6,362 nucleotides of DNA from an uncultured Collinsella sp. (lineage in GTDB: Bacteria; Actinomycetota; Coriobacteriia; Coriobacteriales; Coriobacteriaceae): contig CAMQPJ010000080.1 in NCBI GenBank assembly GCA_947003675.1, positions 1 to 6,362 on the forward strand. The letters run 5' to 3'. Under the pieces are notes generated by a model. That model was not told where the DNA came from. It saw only the letters and a list, made by a program, of their open reading frames with translations, and did no database searches. The translations under genes were made by a program, and so were the position numbers. Every line of letters begins with the position of its first letter. Within the stretch, counting starts at the first letter, position 1. Of this stretch, positions 1-6,281 are shown piece by piece.

Positions 1-77
1 CCGGTCAGCGGATACGAGTCTCCGGGAAACTCGAGCTGTTCGGAAAGATCGACGGTAACGCTCGGGAACTCAGCCAT
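1..77 (-). CDS. DUF177 / YceD-like protein, N-terminal fragment
   Basis: Only the first 25 or so codons are in the window; the gene runs off the left edge. The translation begins MAEFPSVTVDLSEQLEFPG and continues DSYPLT. This resembles the start of DUF177 (YceD) proteins, where a 'vdLs.qL..pG.s..l.G' pattern is common. Family members usually sit just before rpmF (ribosomal protein L32) and have been linked to 23S rRNA or L32 accumulation; the exact role is not settled. The ATG overlaps the stop of the upstream coiled-coil gene by one base (TAATG) and no good Shine-Dalgarno sequence precedes it, so translation is probably coupled to that gene. The identification rests on a short N-terminus plus gene order. 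Confidence 0.7.
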   Translation of the reverse strand, partial: MAEFPSVTVDLSEQLEFPGDSYPLT

Positions 78-574
78 TACCACTGACCATTCTGCTGGGC
101 GGCACCCTCGTTGAGCTGCTGACGGCAACGGGTGACGGTGCCGGTCAGGCTCTTGAGGTTCTCCTCGAGGTGCGTAAAGACCTGCTCGGCGTAGTCCTCG
201 GCGGCATAGCGCGTCTCGCGCTCATACTGCTGGGCACGGTCGCGGATATCGTCGGCCTGCTGCTGCGCTAAGCGGACGATCTCTTGCTCACCGGCAATGG
301 TGAGGGCCTGCTGCTGAGCATCGGCGATGATGGAATCGGCCTGAGCGGCGGCGGAAGCCATAAGCTCCTCGCGCTCCTTGAGGATACGGCGGGACTTCTG
401 CCATTCCTCGGGATAGCTCATGCGGATCTCGTCGAGGATGTTAAAGAAGACGTCGGCGTCGATAACCTTCATCTGGGCGTTCTTGCCGAACGGCGTCTTA
501 GCCTCTTCGATGAGCCCCTCGAGCTCGTCGACAAGACTCACGATCCTGTCGCCAGGAAAATTCTCGCCCGGCAT
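77..574 (-). CDS. DivIVA/SepIVA-like coiled-coil protein (often annotated 'ATPase')
   Basis: A 165-residue soluble protein with no signal peptide or membrane segment. Residues 1-60 form a conserved-looking head with DELEGLIEEAK, a central KVIDADVFFNILDEIRMSYP and a following basic/acidic helix. Residues 60-125 are a long Ala/Gln/Glu/Asp-rich coiled coil with AD.I-type heptads (AAAQADSIIADAQQQA; RLAQQQADDIRDRAQQ). The C-terminus returns to a helix with HLEENLKSLTGTVTRCRQQL. This layout matches actinobacterial DivIVA-like proteins such as mycobacterial SepIVA, a division and envelope-growth factor encoded next to a DUF177 gene and rnc. Here too it precedes DUF177. It has no Walker motif, so 'ATPase' would be misleading. 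I chose the start at 574 because AAAGGAG lies 5 nt upstream; two in-frame ATGs (598 and 589) lack such a site. It is shorter than SepIVA (about 245 residues from memory). The homology is inferred from architecture and position. Confidence 0.75.
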   Translation of the reverse strand: MPGENFPGDRIVSLVDELEGLIEEAKTPFGKNAQMKVIDADVFFNILDEIRMSYPEEWQKSRRILKEREELMASAAAQADSIIADAQQQALTIAGEQEIVRLAQQQADDIRDRAQQYERETRYAAEDYAEQVFTHLEENLKSLTGTVTRCRQQLNEGAAQQNGQW

Positions 575-579
575 CCGGT

Positions 580-586
580 CTCCTTT
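580..586 (-). promoter_or_regulatory. Ribosome binding site of the SepIVA-like gene
   Basis: AAAGGAG lies 5 nt before the ATG at 574. It decides between three in-frame ATG codons, since the two upstream ones (598 and 589) have no purine-rich site at a useful distance. Confidence 0.75.
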
Positions 587-609
587 CATAGGTAACATAT
601 CATCGTGTT

Positions 610-618
610 AGTTTACCA
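610..618 (-). promoter_or_regulatory. Candidate extended -10 promoter for the SepIVA-like/DUF177 genes
   Basis: In the 68-nt gap after coaD the minus strand reads TGGTAAACT, an extended -10-like element (TG-N-TAAACT). Seventeen bases upstream the sequence is only T-rich (TTTTAA), so the -35 is poor, which is tolerable for extended -10 promoters. Transcription would start near 603 and give a leader of about 30 nt that includes the ribosome binding site. The call rests on sequence pattern alone. Confidence 0.35.
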
Positions 619-619
619 C

Positions 620-633
620 ATGCCACCAGGCAT
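620..633. repeat. Short palindrome ATGCC-TGGT-GGCAT in the coaD/SepIVA-like gap
   Basis: Two perfect 5-bp arms (620-624 and 629-633) flank a 4-nt centre. On the minus strand the run of six T comes before the hairpin rather than after it, so this is not a classical terminator of coaD. It falls between the -10-like and -35-like positions of the promoter candidate, so it could be an operator or simply a weak RNA hairpin at the end of the coaD transcript. Confidence 0.4.
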
Positions 634-642
634 TAAAAAACG

Positions 643-1140
643 TCACGAAAAGCGATGTTTGAGCGCCTTGACCACATTAGACGGAACAAAATTAGAGACG
701 TCGCTACCGAGCGAGGCAATCTGGCGAACCACCGAGCTCGAGATATAGCCGTACTGCGGCGCACTCATGACAAAGATGGACTCCAACTCGTTATCCAGGC
801 GGTAGTTGAGGTCGGCCTGCTGCAGCTCGTACTCAAAGTCGGTCATGGCACGCAGGCCCTTGACCACGGCTCCTGCTCCCTGTTCGCGGGCAAAATCGAC
901 CAAGAGGCCGGTGAAGGGCAGCACCTCGACGCCGTCAATATCGCCGAGCGCCTCACGGGCCAGCGCCACGCGCTCGTCGAGCCTAAACGTGGTGCCGACG
1001 CCGTTTTTTCCCTGCGACTCGGCAACGGCAACGATCACGCTGGGAAAGATGCGGCGGGCGCGGCGGATGACGTCGATATGGCCAAACGTTATGGGATCGA
1101 AGGTGCCCGGGACAATCACGCGGTTGATGGTGTCATTCAT
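643..1140 (-). CDS. coaD: Pantetheine-phosphate adenylyltransferase (CoaD)
   Basis: This enzyme transfers AMP from ATP to 4'-phosphopantetheine to form dephospho-CoA, the penultimate step of coenzyme A synthesis, in the cytosol. The 165-residue length is typical. Residues 9-21 (IVPGTFDPITFGH) hold the nucleotidyltransferase signature with the catalytic TxGH-type His at 21 and Thr/Phe-Asp-Pro upstream. Residues 94-105 (KGLRAMTDFEYE) match the conserved RGLR-x-x-DFEYE substrate-binding stretch, with Lys in place of the first Arg. Residues 133-139 (ISSSVVR) are the ISSS motif near the C-terminus that contacts ATP. The start at 1140 is set by GGAGG 6 nt upstream and by the family's N-terminus; a longer open frame reaches 1227 but has no family similarity. 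The gene overlaps the end of rsmD by 8 nt, a pairing found in many bacteria. Confidence 0.97.
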   Translation of the reverse strand: MNDTINRVIVPGTFDPITFGHIDVIRRARRIFPSVIVAVAESQGKNGVGTTFRLDERVALAREALGDIDGVEVLPFTGLLVDFAREQGAGAVVKGLRAMTDFEYELQQADLNYRLDNELESIFVMSAPQYGYISSSVVRQIASLGSDVSNFVPSNVVKALKHRFS

Positions 1141-1777
1141 GGGCGTCCTCCAAAAGCGAATCATCGTCATGGTCGCTGTCGCCGGCATTGCCAGCCTCGT
1201 TCGTGGCCGACCAGCGCAGCAAGTCAACCGAAGTTATGCCGTAGCGCTTCTCGCGCACGGTCTCAAAACCGGTCGGGTGAGCGCCCGTATCGGCCGCGGC
1301 GTGCTCAAAGAGTGCGTAGGCGCCCTGCGCCAGCAAGCCTTGCTGAGCTAGGTTTTGCAGCAGCTCCTCGACCGGCTCGGCGCCAAAAGCATAGGGCGGG
1401 TCGAGCAGAACCAGGTCAAAGGGACCGCCTGGCACGCGGCCGCGCGAAGCGCTTGCCAGCACGTCACCCGTCACCACGCGCCAACGCGCACGGTCACGGC
1501 ACAGCGACTCGATATTCTTGGTAATCAGACGAGCAGCGTTGCGATCGATCTCGAACGTGGTGAGCGAGCGGGCACCACGCGAGAGCATCTCGATGCCCAA
1601 GGCGCCGGAGCCGCCAAAGGCATCCAGCACGCGGACCTCGTCCAGATCGAAGTCGAATGCCGACATGACCATAGATGCGCACGCCTCGCGAACGCGATCG
1701 GTCGTGGGGCGGGTGACATCTCGACCACGGGGCTCCTCGATCTTACGACCGCGCCATTCGCCTCCGATGATTCTCAT
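1133..1777 (-). CDS. rsmD: 16S rRNA (guanine(966)-N2)-methyltransferase (RsmD)
   Basis: RsmD methylates G966 (E. coli numbering) in 16S rRNA of the small ribosomal subunit, using S-adenosylmethionine. The 214-residue product starts MRIIGGEWRGRKI and continues TRPTTDRVREA (residues 22-32), the family's RNA-side signature. Residues 50-62 (VLDAFGGSGALGI) form the SAM-binding loop, with the acidic FEID at 75-78. Residues 121-129 (DLVLLDPPY) carry the DPPY catalytic motif of N2/N6 amino-methylases. The usual DRVREALF is here DRVREACA. The last 23 or so residues (192-214) form an acidic, low-complexity tail (SDHDDDSLLEDAHE) beyond the normal domain. The ATG overlaps the recG stop by 4 nt (ATGA), with AAGGAGG 10 nt upstream inside recG, so the two are probably translationally coupled. 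Confidence 0.95.
   Translation of the reverse strand: MRIIGGEWRGRKIEEPRGRDVTRPTTDRVREACASMVMSAFDFDLDEVRVLDAFGGSGALGIEMLSRGARSLTTFEIDRNAARLITKNIESLCRDRARWRVVTGDVLASASRGRVPGGPFDLVLLDPPYAFGAEPVEELLQNLAQQGLLAQGAYALFEHAAADTGAHPTGFETVREKRYGITSVDLLRWSATNEAGNAGDSDHDDDSLLEDAHE
1147..1151 (-). promoter_or_regulatory. Ribosome binding site of coaD inside rsmD
   Basis: GGAGG lies 6 nt before the coaD ATG at 1140 and is encoded within the last codons of rsmD (Leu-Glu-Asp). It fixes the coaD start and implies that ribosomes finishing rsmD can re-initiate on coaD. Confidence 0.8.
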
Positions 1778-3951
1778 CCTCCGCTGACCTCCTTAAAGAT
1801 GTGTCGATACCGCGTGGCGACCGCATCGCGCAGAGGGCGCGTCGCCACGGAGTCAAGGTTGCAAGCATACCGCAAGAGCTCGACCGCGTCCAAATGGGCC
1901 CACTCGATCAATTCCTCGTCGGCATCGAGGTCAACAAAGCGCAAGGTCACGCCGCCATGCTGGCGGTAACCCAGGATTTCACCCTCGTGGCGCAGACGCA
2001 GGTCCATCTGGGCGAGCGTAAAGCCGTCCGAGGTCTTCTCGAGCGACTGGAGGCGGTCTTGTGCCGCCGACGCGCCGCCGTTGCCCTTGGAGTGCGTCAT
2101 GACCAGGCACGTACCCGACACGCTGCCGCGGCCTACGCGCCCGCGCAGCTGGTGCAAGGCCGCCAAGCCAAAGCGCTCGCCATTCTCGATAACCATGACG
2201 GTGGCGTTGGGCACGTCAACGCCCACCTCGACCACCGTGGTCGAGACGAGCACATCGATCTCGCCACGCTTGAAGGCATCGATGACCCGGTCCTTCTCCC
2301 CCGCCGGCATGCGGCCATGGAGACGCTCGATGGTAAACCCCGGTAATGCCAGACGAAGGCGATCGAGCTCGGTCGCCGTGTCATGCAGCGGCACGGGCAC
2401 GGTCACGCGGCCCTCGTCGTCGCGAACGATGCCGGGTACGTCTTCGAGCTCATCGGCCGAATCGCTCGGCTCCACGAGCGGACAGATCACGTAGGCTTGC
2501 TGCCCCTTTTCGTGTGCCTCGCGAATGGCGCCATAGGCCAGGTCACGACTCGACTCGGTGAGGACGCGCGTCGTCACGCCGGCACCCGGAACGGGACGAT
2601 GGCGGATGATGCTCGTATCCAGGTCACCGTAGACCGAGAGCGCCAGCGTGCGCGGAATCGGTGTGGCGGTCATGACCAGCAAGTCGGCACCCGGGCCTTT
2701 TGCGCGTAGAGCGTTACGCTGGCCCACGCCAAAGCGGTGCTGCTCGTCGATCACCACAAGCGACAAATGCTTGAACGTGACGTTCTCCGAAAGCACCGCA
2801 TGGGTACCAAAGAGCACGTCGAGCTCGCCAGACTGGAGCCGAGCATGAATCTGTTCACGCTCGGCCGCCGGCGTGGCGCCCGTCAGGAGCGCCCAGGTCA
2901 TGCCAGCCTGCGAGAGCAAGGGGCCGGTCTTATCGGCATATTGACGCGCCAGCACGCCCGTGGGCGCCATGACGCACGCCTGGGTGCCGCTATCGGCCGC
3001 AACCGCCAACGCGCAGGCGGCAACGGCGGTCTTACCGGTACCGACGTCACCCAGCAGCAGACGGTTCATCACACGACCGCCATCGCACATGTCATGCAGG
3101 ATGTCTTGAAATGCAGCCTCCTGCTCATCGCTCAGCGAAAACGGCAGGGCCTGTTTGAGCGCAGCCAAATGCTCGCCCGCGTCATGCGCATAAGGCACTA
3201 CGTCGACCATACCGCCATCGTTGCGCAGACGCAGCGCGAGCTGCAGGCAGAGACACTCCTCGTAGGCAAGACGCCGGCGTGCGATGTCGCGCTCGGCCAT
3301 GCTCGAGGGAAAGTGGATCGAGCGCAGCGCACGGGCATTGCTCATGAGCTTCCGCTTTGCGCGCAGCGGCGCGGGAATGGGATCGAACGGATTGGCGACC
3401 ACTTCGAGCGCACCGCTCACGATACGGCGCATCCATGCCTGACTCACGCCATCGCTCACGTAATGGACCGGTAGGATGGTGCCGGCGGCGCGCCCGTCCT
3501 CGAGCTTTTCAAAGTGGGGCGAGGCCATCTGCTTAAAACCGTAGGCAAACTCGACCTTGCCCATCACGGCCAGGCGGTCGCCCTGCTTGAACTGCTGGGC
3601 AATCCAGGGCTGACGGAAAAAGGCAACCTGCAGCACGCCCGTCTCGTCCACGAGCGAGACCTCAGTCACCTGCATACGCGGACGGGGCTGCTTTTGGACA
3701 ATACGATCGACCGTGGCGATAATGGTGCACACGGTACCGATGGGCGCCATCTCGATGGACCACGAGCGAGTGAAGTCCAGGTAGCGATGGGGAATATGGA
3801 GAAGGAGGTCCCCCACCGTCCGAATTCCCAGACGGCGAAGGGCCTCCTCACGTTTACCCGAAACATATTTGAGTCGCGCGATATCCTCGTCGAGCGCATT
3901 GCTCTGGGCAAAACGCTCCGAGACGCGCGGCACGGAGCACAGCTCGGACAT
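1774..3951 (-). CDS. recG: ATP-dependent DNA helicase RecG
   Basis: RecG is a superfamily 2 helicase that regresses stalled replication forks and processes branched DNA such as Holliday junctions. The product is 725 residues, slightly long for the family. Residues 20-60 show the N-terminal wedge-domain lead-in (LRRLGIRTVGDLLLHIPHRY), and about 65-165 form the OB-fold wedge that holds branched DNA. Motif I is GDVGTGKT (301-308), motif II is DEQH (402-405), motif III is TATPIPRT (428-435), and the C-terminal helicase lobe has VSTTVVEVGVDVPNA (569-583) and QLRGRVGRG (601-609). The end carries RHEGEILGYRQHGG (654-667), the TRG-like translocation region in its actinobacterial wording. Residues about 497-525 look like an insertion. 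The start lies 9 nt after the fakA stop with only a weak GTAGG site; no better start is visible. It overlaps rsmD by 4 nt. Confidence 0.97.
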   Translation of the reverse strand: MSELCSVPRVSERFAQSNALDEDIARLKYVSGKREEALRRLGIRTVGDLLLHIPHRYLDFTRSWSIEMAPIGTVCTIIATVDRIVQKQPRPRMQVTEVSLVDETGVLQVAFFRQPWIAQQFKQGDRLAVMGKVEFAYGFKQMASPHFEKLEDGRAAGTILPVHYVSDGVSQAWMRRIVSGALEVVANPFDPIPAPLRAKRKLMSNARALRSIHFPSSMAERDIARRRLAYEECLCLQLALRLRNDGGMVDVVPYAHDAGEHLAALKQALPFSLSDEQEAAFQDILHDMCDGGRVMNRLLLGDVGTGKTAVAACALAVAADSGTQACVMAPTGVLARQYADKTGPLLSQAGMTWALLTGATPAAEREQIHARLQSGELDVLFGTHAVLSENVTFKHLSLVVIDEQHRFGVGQRNALRAKGPGADLLVMTATPIPRTLALSVYGDLDTSIIRHRPVPGAGVTTRVLTESSRDLAYGAIREAHEKGQQAYVICPLVEPSDSADELEDVPGIVRDDEGRVTVPVPLHDTATELDRLRLALPGFTIERLHGRMPAGEKDRVIDAFKRGEIDVLVSTTVVEVGVDVPNATVMVIENGERFGLAALHQLRGRVGRGSVSGTCLVMTHSKGNGGASAAQDRLQSLEKTSDGFTLAQMDLRLRHEGEILGYRQHGGVTLRFVDLDADEELIEWAHLDAVELLRYACNLDSVATRPLRDAVATRYRHIFKEVSGG
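1788..1794 (-). promoter_or_regulatory. Ribosome binding site of rsmD inside recG
   Basis: AAGGAGG, a full match to the anti-Shine-Dalgarno core, lies 10 nt before the rsmD ATG and encodes the Lys-Glu-Val near the end of recG. A second GGAGG abuts the ATG directly and is too close to act alone. Confidence 0.7.
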
Positions 3952-3960
3952 AGGCAGAGC

Positions 3961-5622
3961 CTACTCGATCGAGAAGATCACGGGATAGAGCGGCTGCTCG
4001 CCACGATGGGCGTCGATCTCCAGATCGGGCTGAGCTTCCTCGATGGCATCGACGATCTCCTGGAAGGCCTCATCGGACAGCTCCTCGCCGGCCAGAATCG
4101 TCAGCGCGTCGCCCTCCTCTTCCTCCTGCATACGGTTGATGCAGTCGAGCGTGACCTGCTTCACGTCAGAGCCGACCACGTCGATGGAGCCGGCGATGAT
4201 GCCCATGACGTCACCGGAGTGAATAGGCGAGCCGTCAGAGGCGCTGGAGTCGCGCACGGCGCGAGTGACCTCGCCATCGCGAACCTCGCTGATAGCGTCG
4301 ACCATAGCGGCAACAGCATCCTCGAGCTCGGAATCGGGCAGGACCGCGAACAGCGCGGAGAAGGCCTGCGGGACGGTCTTGGTGGGAACGACGGCGACCT
4401 TCTTGTCGGTGCAGGCAGAAGCGGCAGCCTCGGCAGCCATGCGGATGTTGCCGTTGTTGGGCAGGATGATGACCGAGGTCGCGTTGACCTGGTCGACGGC
4501 GCCCAGCAAGTCGGCGGTCGAGGGGTTCATGGTCTGGCCACCCGACACGATCACATCGACGCCGAGGGACTTGAGGATGTCGGCCTCGCCGGAACCGGCG
4601 GCAACGGCGACAAAACCCAGCGCCTTCGCAGGCTCGGCGGACTTCTCCTGGTCCTCGTGGATCTTAGCGGTACGGTCGTGGGCCTCCATCTCCATGTTGT
4701 GGATAAAGACCTCATAGATCTGACCGAGCTGAAGCATGTGCTCGAGCACCAGGTTGGGGGTGTTGGAGTGCACGTGGATCTTGTAGTCGGGATAGGCACC
4801 AACGAGCAGCTCACAGTCGCCCATAGAGCCCAGGAACTTCAGACACTCGTCCTCGTCAAACGGGGCATCGGCCTTAAAGAGGAACTCGTTGCAGTAGCGG
4901 AACTCCGAGCCCTCCCAGTCGTCGTTAGCCTCGATCTCAACACGGCCAAGAGCGGCATCGCGAGCAGAGCCGGCGGAATCGAACGTAGCGGAGAAATCCT
5001 CGACCACGGTGCTGCGGCCAAGAGCAGCGGCAACAAAGTTCTCCAAGAAGATGGCAAAGCCAAAGGCGCCGGAGTCGACCACGCCGTTCTCCTTGAGGAC
5101 GGGCAGCAGGTCGGGTGTGCGGGCGACGGACTGGTAGGCCTCGACGACGATGGCGTCAAGCGCATCCTCGGCAGAGAACTTCTTCTTCTCGCACTCGTCT
5201 GCCTTGGTCGAAACATCACGCAGGACCGTGAGAATCGTGCCTTCGATGGGCTTACGAACAGCCTGGAAGGCAACCTTGACGGCACGGCGGAAGGCGAAGG
5301 CGATATTGGCGGACGTAATGGGCTCATCGGCAGAGACAAGGCCCTCGGCCACACCGCGCAGAATCTGCGAGGTGATGACACCGGAGTTGCCGCGGGCGCC
5401 CATCAGGGAGCCGTGGGTGATGGCGCCAGCAATGGCCTCCATGTCGGCATCGGCGGGAAGGGCAGAAAGCTCCTTGGTCACCGAGGCGAGCGTGAGCGAC
5501 ATGTTGGTGCCGGTGTCACCGTCGGGTACGGGGAAGACGTTGAGCTTGTTGATCTCCTCGGCCTTTTCGGAAACGGCAGCCGCAGCGATCGGAAAACAGG
5601 TGCGAATGGTCTTTGCAATCAT
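3961..5622 (-). CDS. fakA: DAK2-domain fatty acid kinase, FakA/YloV-like
   Basis: FakA-type kinases phosphorylate fatty acids held by a FakB (DegV-family) partner, giving acyl-phosphates for phospholipid synthesis. The 553-residue length fits. Residues 1-200 are the DAK2 kinase domain: LNVFPVPDGDTGTNM (27-41) supplies the metal/ATP-binding aspartates, GSLMGARGNSGVI (71-83) is the glycine-rich nucleotide loop, and VVDSGAFGF (181-189) closes the fold. The middle domain has Cys244 (FRYCNEF) and His283/His285 (KIHVHSNTP), matching the Cys/His/His metal site described for staphylococcal FakA. The C-terminal domain (335-553) has SGGQTMNPST (360-369) and ILPNNGNI (386-393), which are family hallmarks. 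The ATG at 5622 follows GGAGA by 11 nt. It sits 27 nt after the Asp23-like gene and 9 nt before recG. No FakB gene is in the window. The exact substrate is inferred from the family. Confidence 0.9.
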   Translation of the reverse strand: MIAKTIRTCFPIAAAAVSEKAEEINKLNVFPVPDGDTGTNMSLTLASVTKELSALPADADMEAIAGAITHGSLMGARGNSGVITSQILRGVAEGLVSADEPITSANIAFAFRRAVKVAFQAVRKPIEGTILTVLRDVSTKADECEKKKFSAEDALDAIVVEAYQSVARTPDLLPVLKENGVVDSGAFGFAIFLENFVAAALGRSTVVEDFSATFDSAGSARDAALGRVEIEANDDWEGSEFRYCNEFLFKADAPFDEDECLKFLGSMGDCELLVGAYPDYKIHVHSNTPNLVLEHMLQLGQIYEVFIHNMEMEAHDRTAKIHEDQEKSAEPAKALGFVAVAAGSGEADILKSLGVDVIVSGGQTMNPSTADLLGAVDQVNATSVIILPNNGNIRMAAEAAASACTDKKVAVVPTKTVPQAFSALFAVLPDSELEDAVAAMVDAISEVRDGEVTRAVRDSSASDGSPIHSGDVMGIIAGSIDVVGSDVKQVTLDCINRMQEEEEGDALTILAGEELSDEAFQEIVDAIEEAQPDLEIDAHRGEQPLYPVIFSIE

Positions 5623-5649
5623 GAGTGGTGAAATCTCCGTATTCGGATG

Positions 5650-6006
5650 CTAGTTCAGACGGCTCTTGAGCGCGTCGATGTGAATGCCGATCTTAAGGCT
5701 GGCGGGATCGATTTGAGCGATCTCCTGCAGGGTGAAGGCGACGGAGCTCGAAAGATTGTGGCAGACGGACTTCATGTTGACGCCGTTCTCGAGCACGACG
5801 TGAAGGTCGACCGTAAGGCCGTTCTCGTCGGCGGAAACAAGCACGCCCTTGCGGAGGCGCTGGCCGGCAAGCAGGCGCACGCTCTCGGCGCCCTGCAGCT
5901 GTTCGGCCATACCGACGACGCCGTAGCACGTCATCGCGGCATAACCGGCAATATCGGCAATAACGTCGTTCGAGACGCTCAGGCTGCCGTTAATGGTCTC
6001 AGACAC
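5650..6006 (-). CDS. Asp23/Gls24 family envelope stress protein (YloU-like)
   Basis: A 118-residue Asp23 (DUF322) protein. It opens with SETINGSLSVSNDVIADIAG, has YGVVGMAEQ (28-36), KGVLVSADENGLTVDLHVVLENGVNM (53-78) with alternating beta strands, and ends in a strand-rich LKIGIHIDAL. These fit the family pattern of an 'I.i...vi..IA' helix, a 'GV.gm' turn and a 'v.vdl.v....G.ni' core. Asp23 proteins are small cytosolic proteins that in staphylococci associate with the membrane through partners and affect cell-envelope stress. The copy beside fakA (yloU in Bacillus) has no well-defined biochemical role. I chose the GTG at 6006 because AAGGAG lies 6 nt upstream; an in-frame ATG at 6039 would add 11 non-family residues and has no ribosome binding site. 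It is the first gene of the run after the tRNA terminator. Confidence 0.9.
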   Translation of the reverse strand: MSETINGSLSVSNDVIADIAGYAAMTCYGVVGMAEQLQGAESVRLLAGQRLRKGVLVSADENGLTVDLHVVLENGVNMKSVCHNLSSSVAFTLQEIAQIDPASLKIGIHIDALKSRLN

Positions 6007-6012
6007 AAGAAT

Positions 6013-6018
6013 CTCCTT
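6013..6018 (-). promoter_or_regulatory. Ribosome binding site of the Asp23-like gene
   Basis: AAGGAG lies 6 nt before the GTG at 6006 and decides that start over the in-frame ATG at 6039, which lies upstream of this site. Confidence 0.75.
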
Positions 6019-6021
6019 TTC

Positions 6022-6038
6022 TGGTGCTCGCGGCACCA
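6022..6038 (-). other. Leader hairpin just upstream of the Asp23-like ribosome binding site
   Basis: TGGTGC (minus strand, 6038-6033) pairs perfectly with GCACCA (6027-6022) around a 5-nt CGCGA loop. The stem ends 3 nt before AAGGAG, so the site itself stays single-stranded. It could stabilise the 5' end of the operon transcript or shape ribosome access. It lies in the leader if transcription starts near 6056. Confidence 0.4.
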
Positions 6039-6062
6039 TGTCGTGGGAGCAATCATTCCAAC

Positions 6063-6068
6063 ATTCTA
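6063..6068 (-). promoter_or_regulatory. Candidate -10 element for the Asp23-fakA-recG-rsmD-coaD run
   Basis: The minus strand reads TAGAAT, one mismatch from TATAAT, giving a start near 6056 and a leader of about 50 nt. No convincing -35 is found at 16-18 nt; the nearest resemblance is TCAACA at 14 nt, which is too close. A promoter is expected between the tRNA terminator (6165) and the first gene (6006), but the exact site is uncertain. Confidence 0.25.
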
Positions 6069-6164
6069 CAACGAGCGCGCCATGTTGAGGTGGCGGGGTT
6101 CGCGATTACATCCTCGACACGAAATGTTGATACGGTAACGTTCGCCACAGGCGATCGCGGCATG

Positions 6165-6194
6165 AAAAAACCCGCCGCATAAGCGACGGGTTTT
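6165..6194 (-). terminator. Rho-independent terminator of the tRNA-Asn unit
   Basis: On the minus strand, AAAACCCG (6194-6187) pairs with CGGGTTTT (6174-6167). One A/C-type mismatch follows inside, then GCG/CGC pairs and a four-base loop, and the stem leads into a run of T ending at 6165. The first stem base is only 6 nt beyond the CCA end of the tRNA, so it closes the tRNA transcript and insulates the protein operon downstream. Confidence 0.9.
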
Positions 6195-6200
6195 ACAACC

Positions 6201-6275
6201 TGGCTCCCCGGGTAGGACTCGAACCTACAACAGCGCGGTTAACAGCCGCGTGCTCTACCATTGAGCTACCGAGGA
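6201..6275 (-). tRNA. tRNA-Asn(GTT), complete with encoded CCA
   Basis: A 75-nt tRNA folds without exceptions. The acceptor TCCTCGG pairs with CCGGGGA (one G-U pair), followed by discriminator G and an encoded CCA at 6203-6201. The D stem is GCTC/GAGC, the anticodon stem CGCGG/CCGCG with loop CTGTTAA, and the T arm GTAGG-TTCGAGT-CCTAC. The anticodon GTT (6243-6241) reads AAC and AAU asparagine codons. A terminator follows directly and a second identical copy lies upstream, so the two are probably made as one precursor and processed. Confidence 0.97.
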
Positions 6276-6281
6276 ATTTAA

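Noticed and set aside
620..640. Hairpin plus A/T run after coaD as a rho-independent terminator.
   Set aside because: On the coding strand the six T come before the hairpin, not after it, and the stem is only 5 bp, so it does not fit a terminator in either direction.
1141..1227. N-terminal extension of coaD by 29 codons to an ATG at 1227.
   Set aside because: The extension lies inside rsmD, has no family similarity, and the ATG at 1140 has GGAGG at 6 nt and the expected CoaD N-terminus.
655..1524. Plus-strand open frame of 289 codons over coaD and rsmD.
   Set aside because: It is antisense to coaD and rsmD, very Arg/Ala/His-rich, has no plausible ribosome binding site or family motif, and is best read as a shadow.
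3514..5631. A 705-codon open frame on the plus strand spanning fakA and part of recG.
   Set aside because: It lies antisense to two clear family genes, has low-complexity Gly/Leu/Asp/His-rich wording with no recognisable domain, and arises from GC-rich codon bias leaving few stops on the opposite strand.
6007..6039. ATG at 6039 as the start of the Asp23-like gene.
   Set aside because: It lies in the leader hairpin, upstream of the clear AAGGAG, has no ribosome binding site of its own, and adds residues that do not belong to the family pattern.
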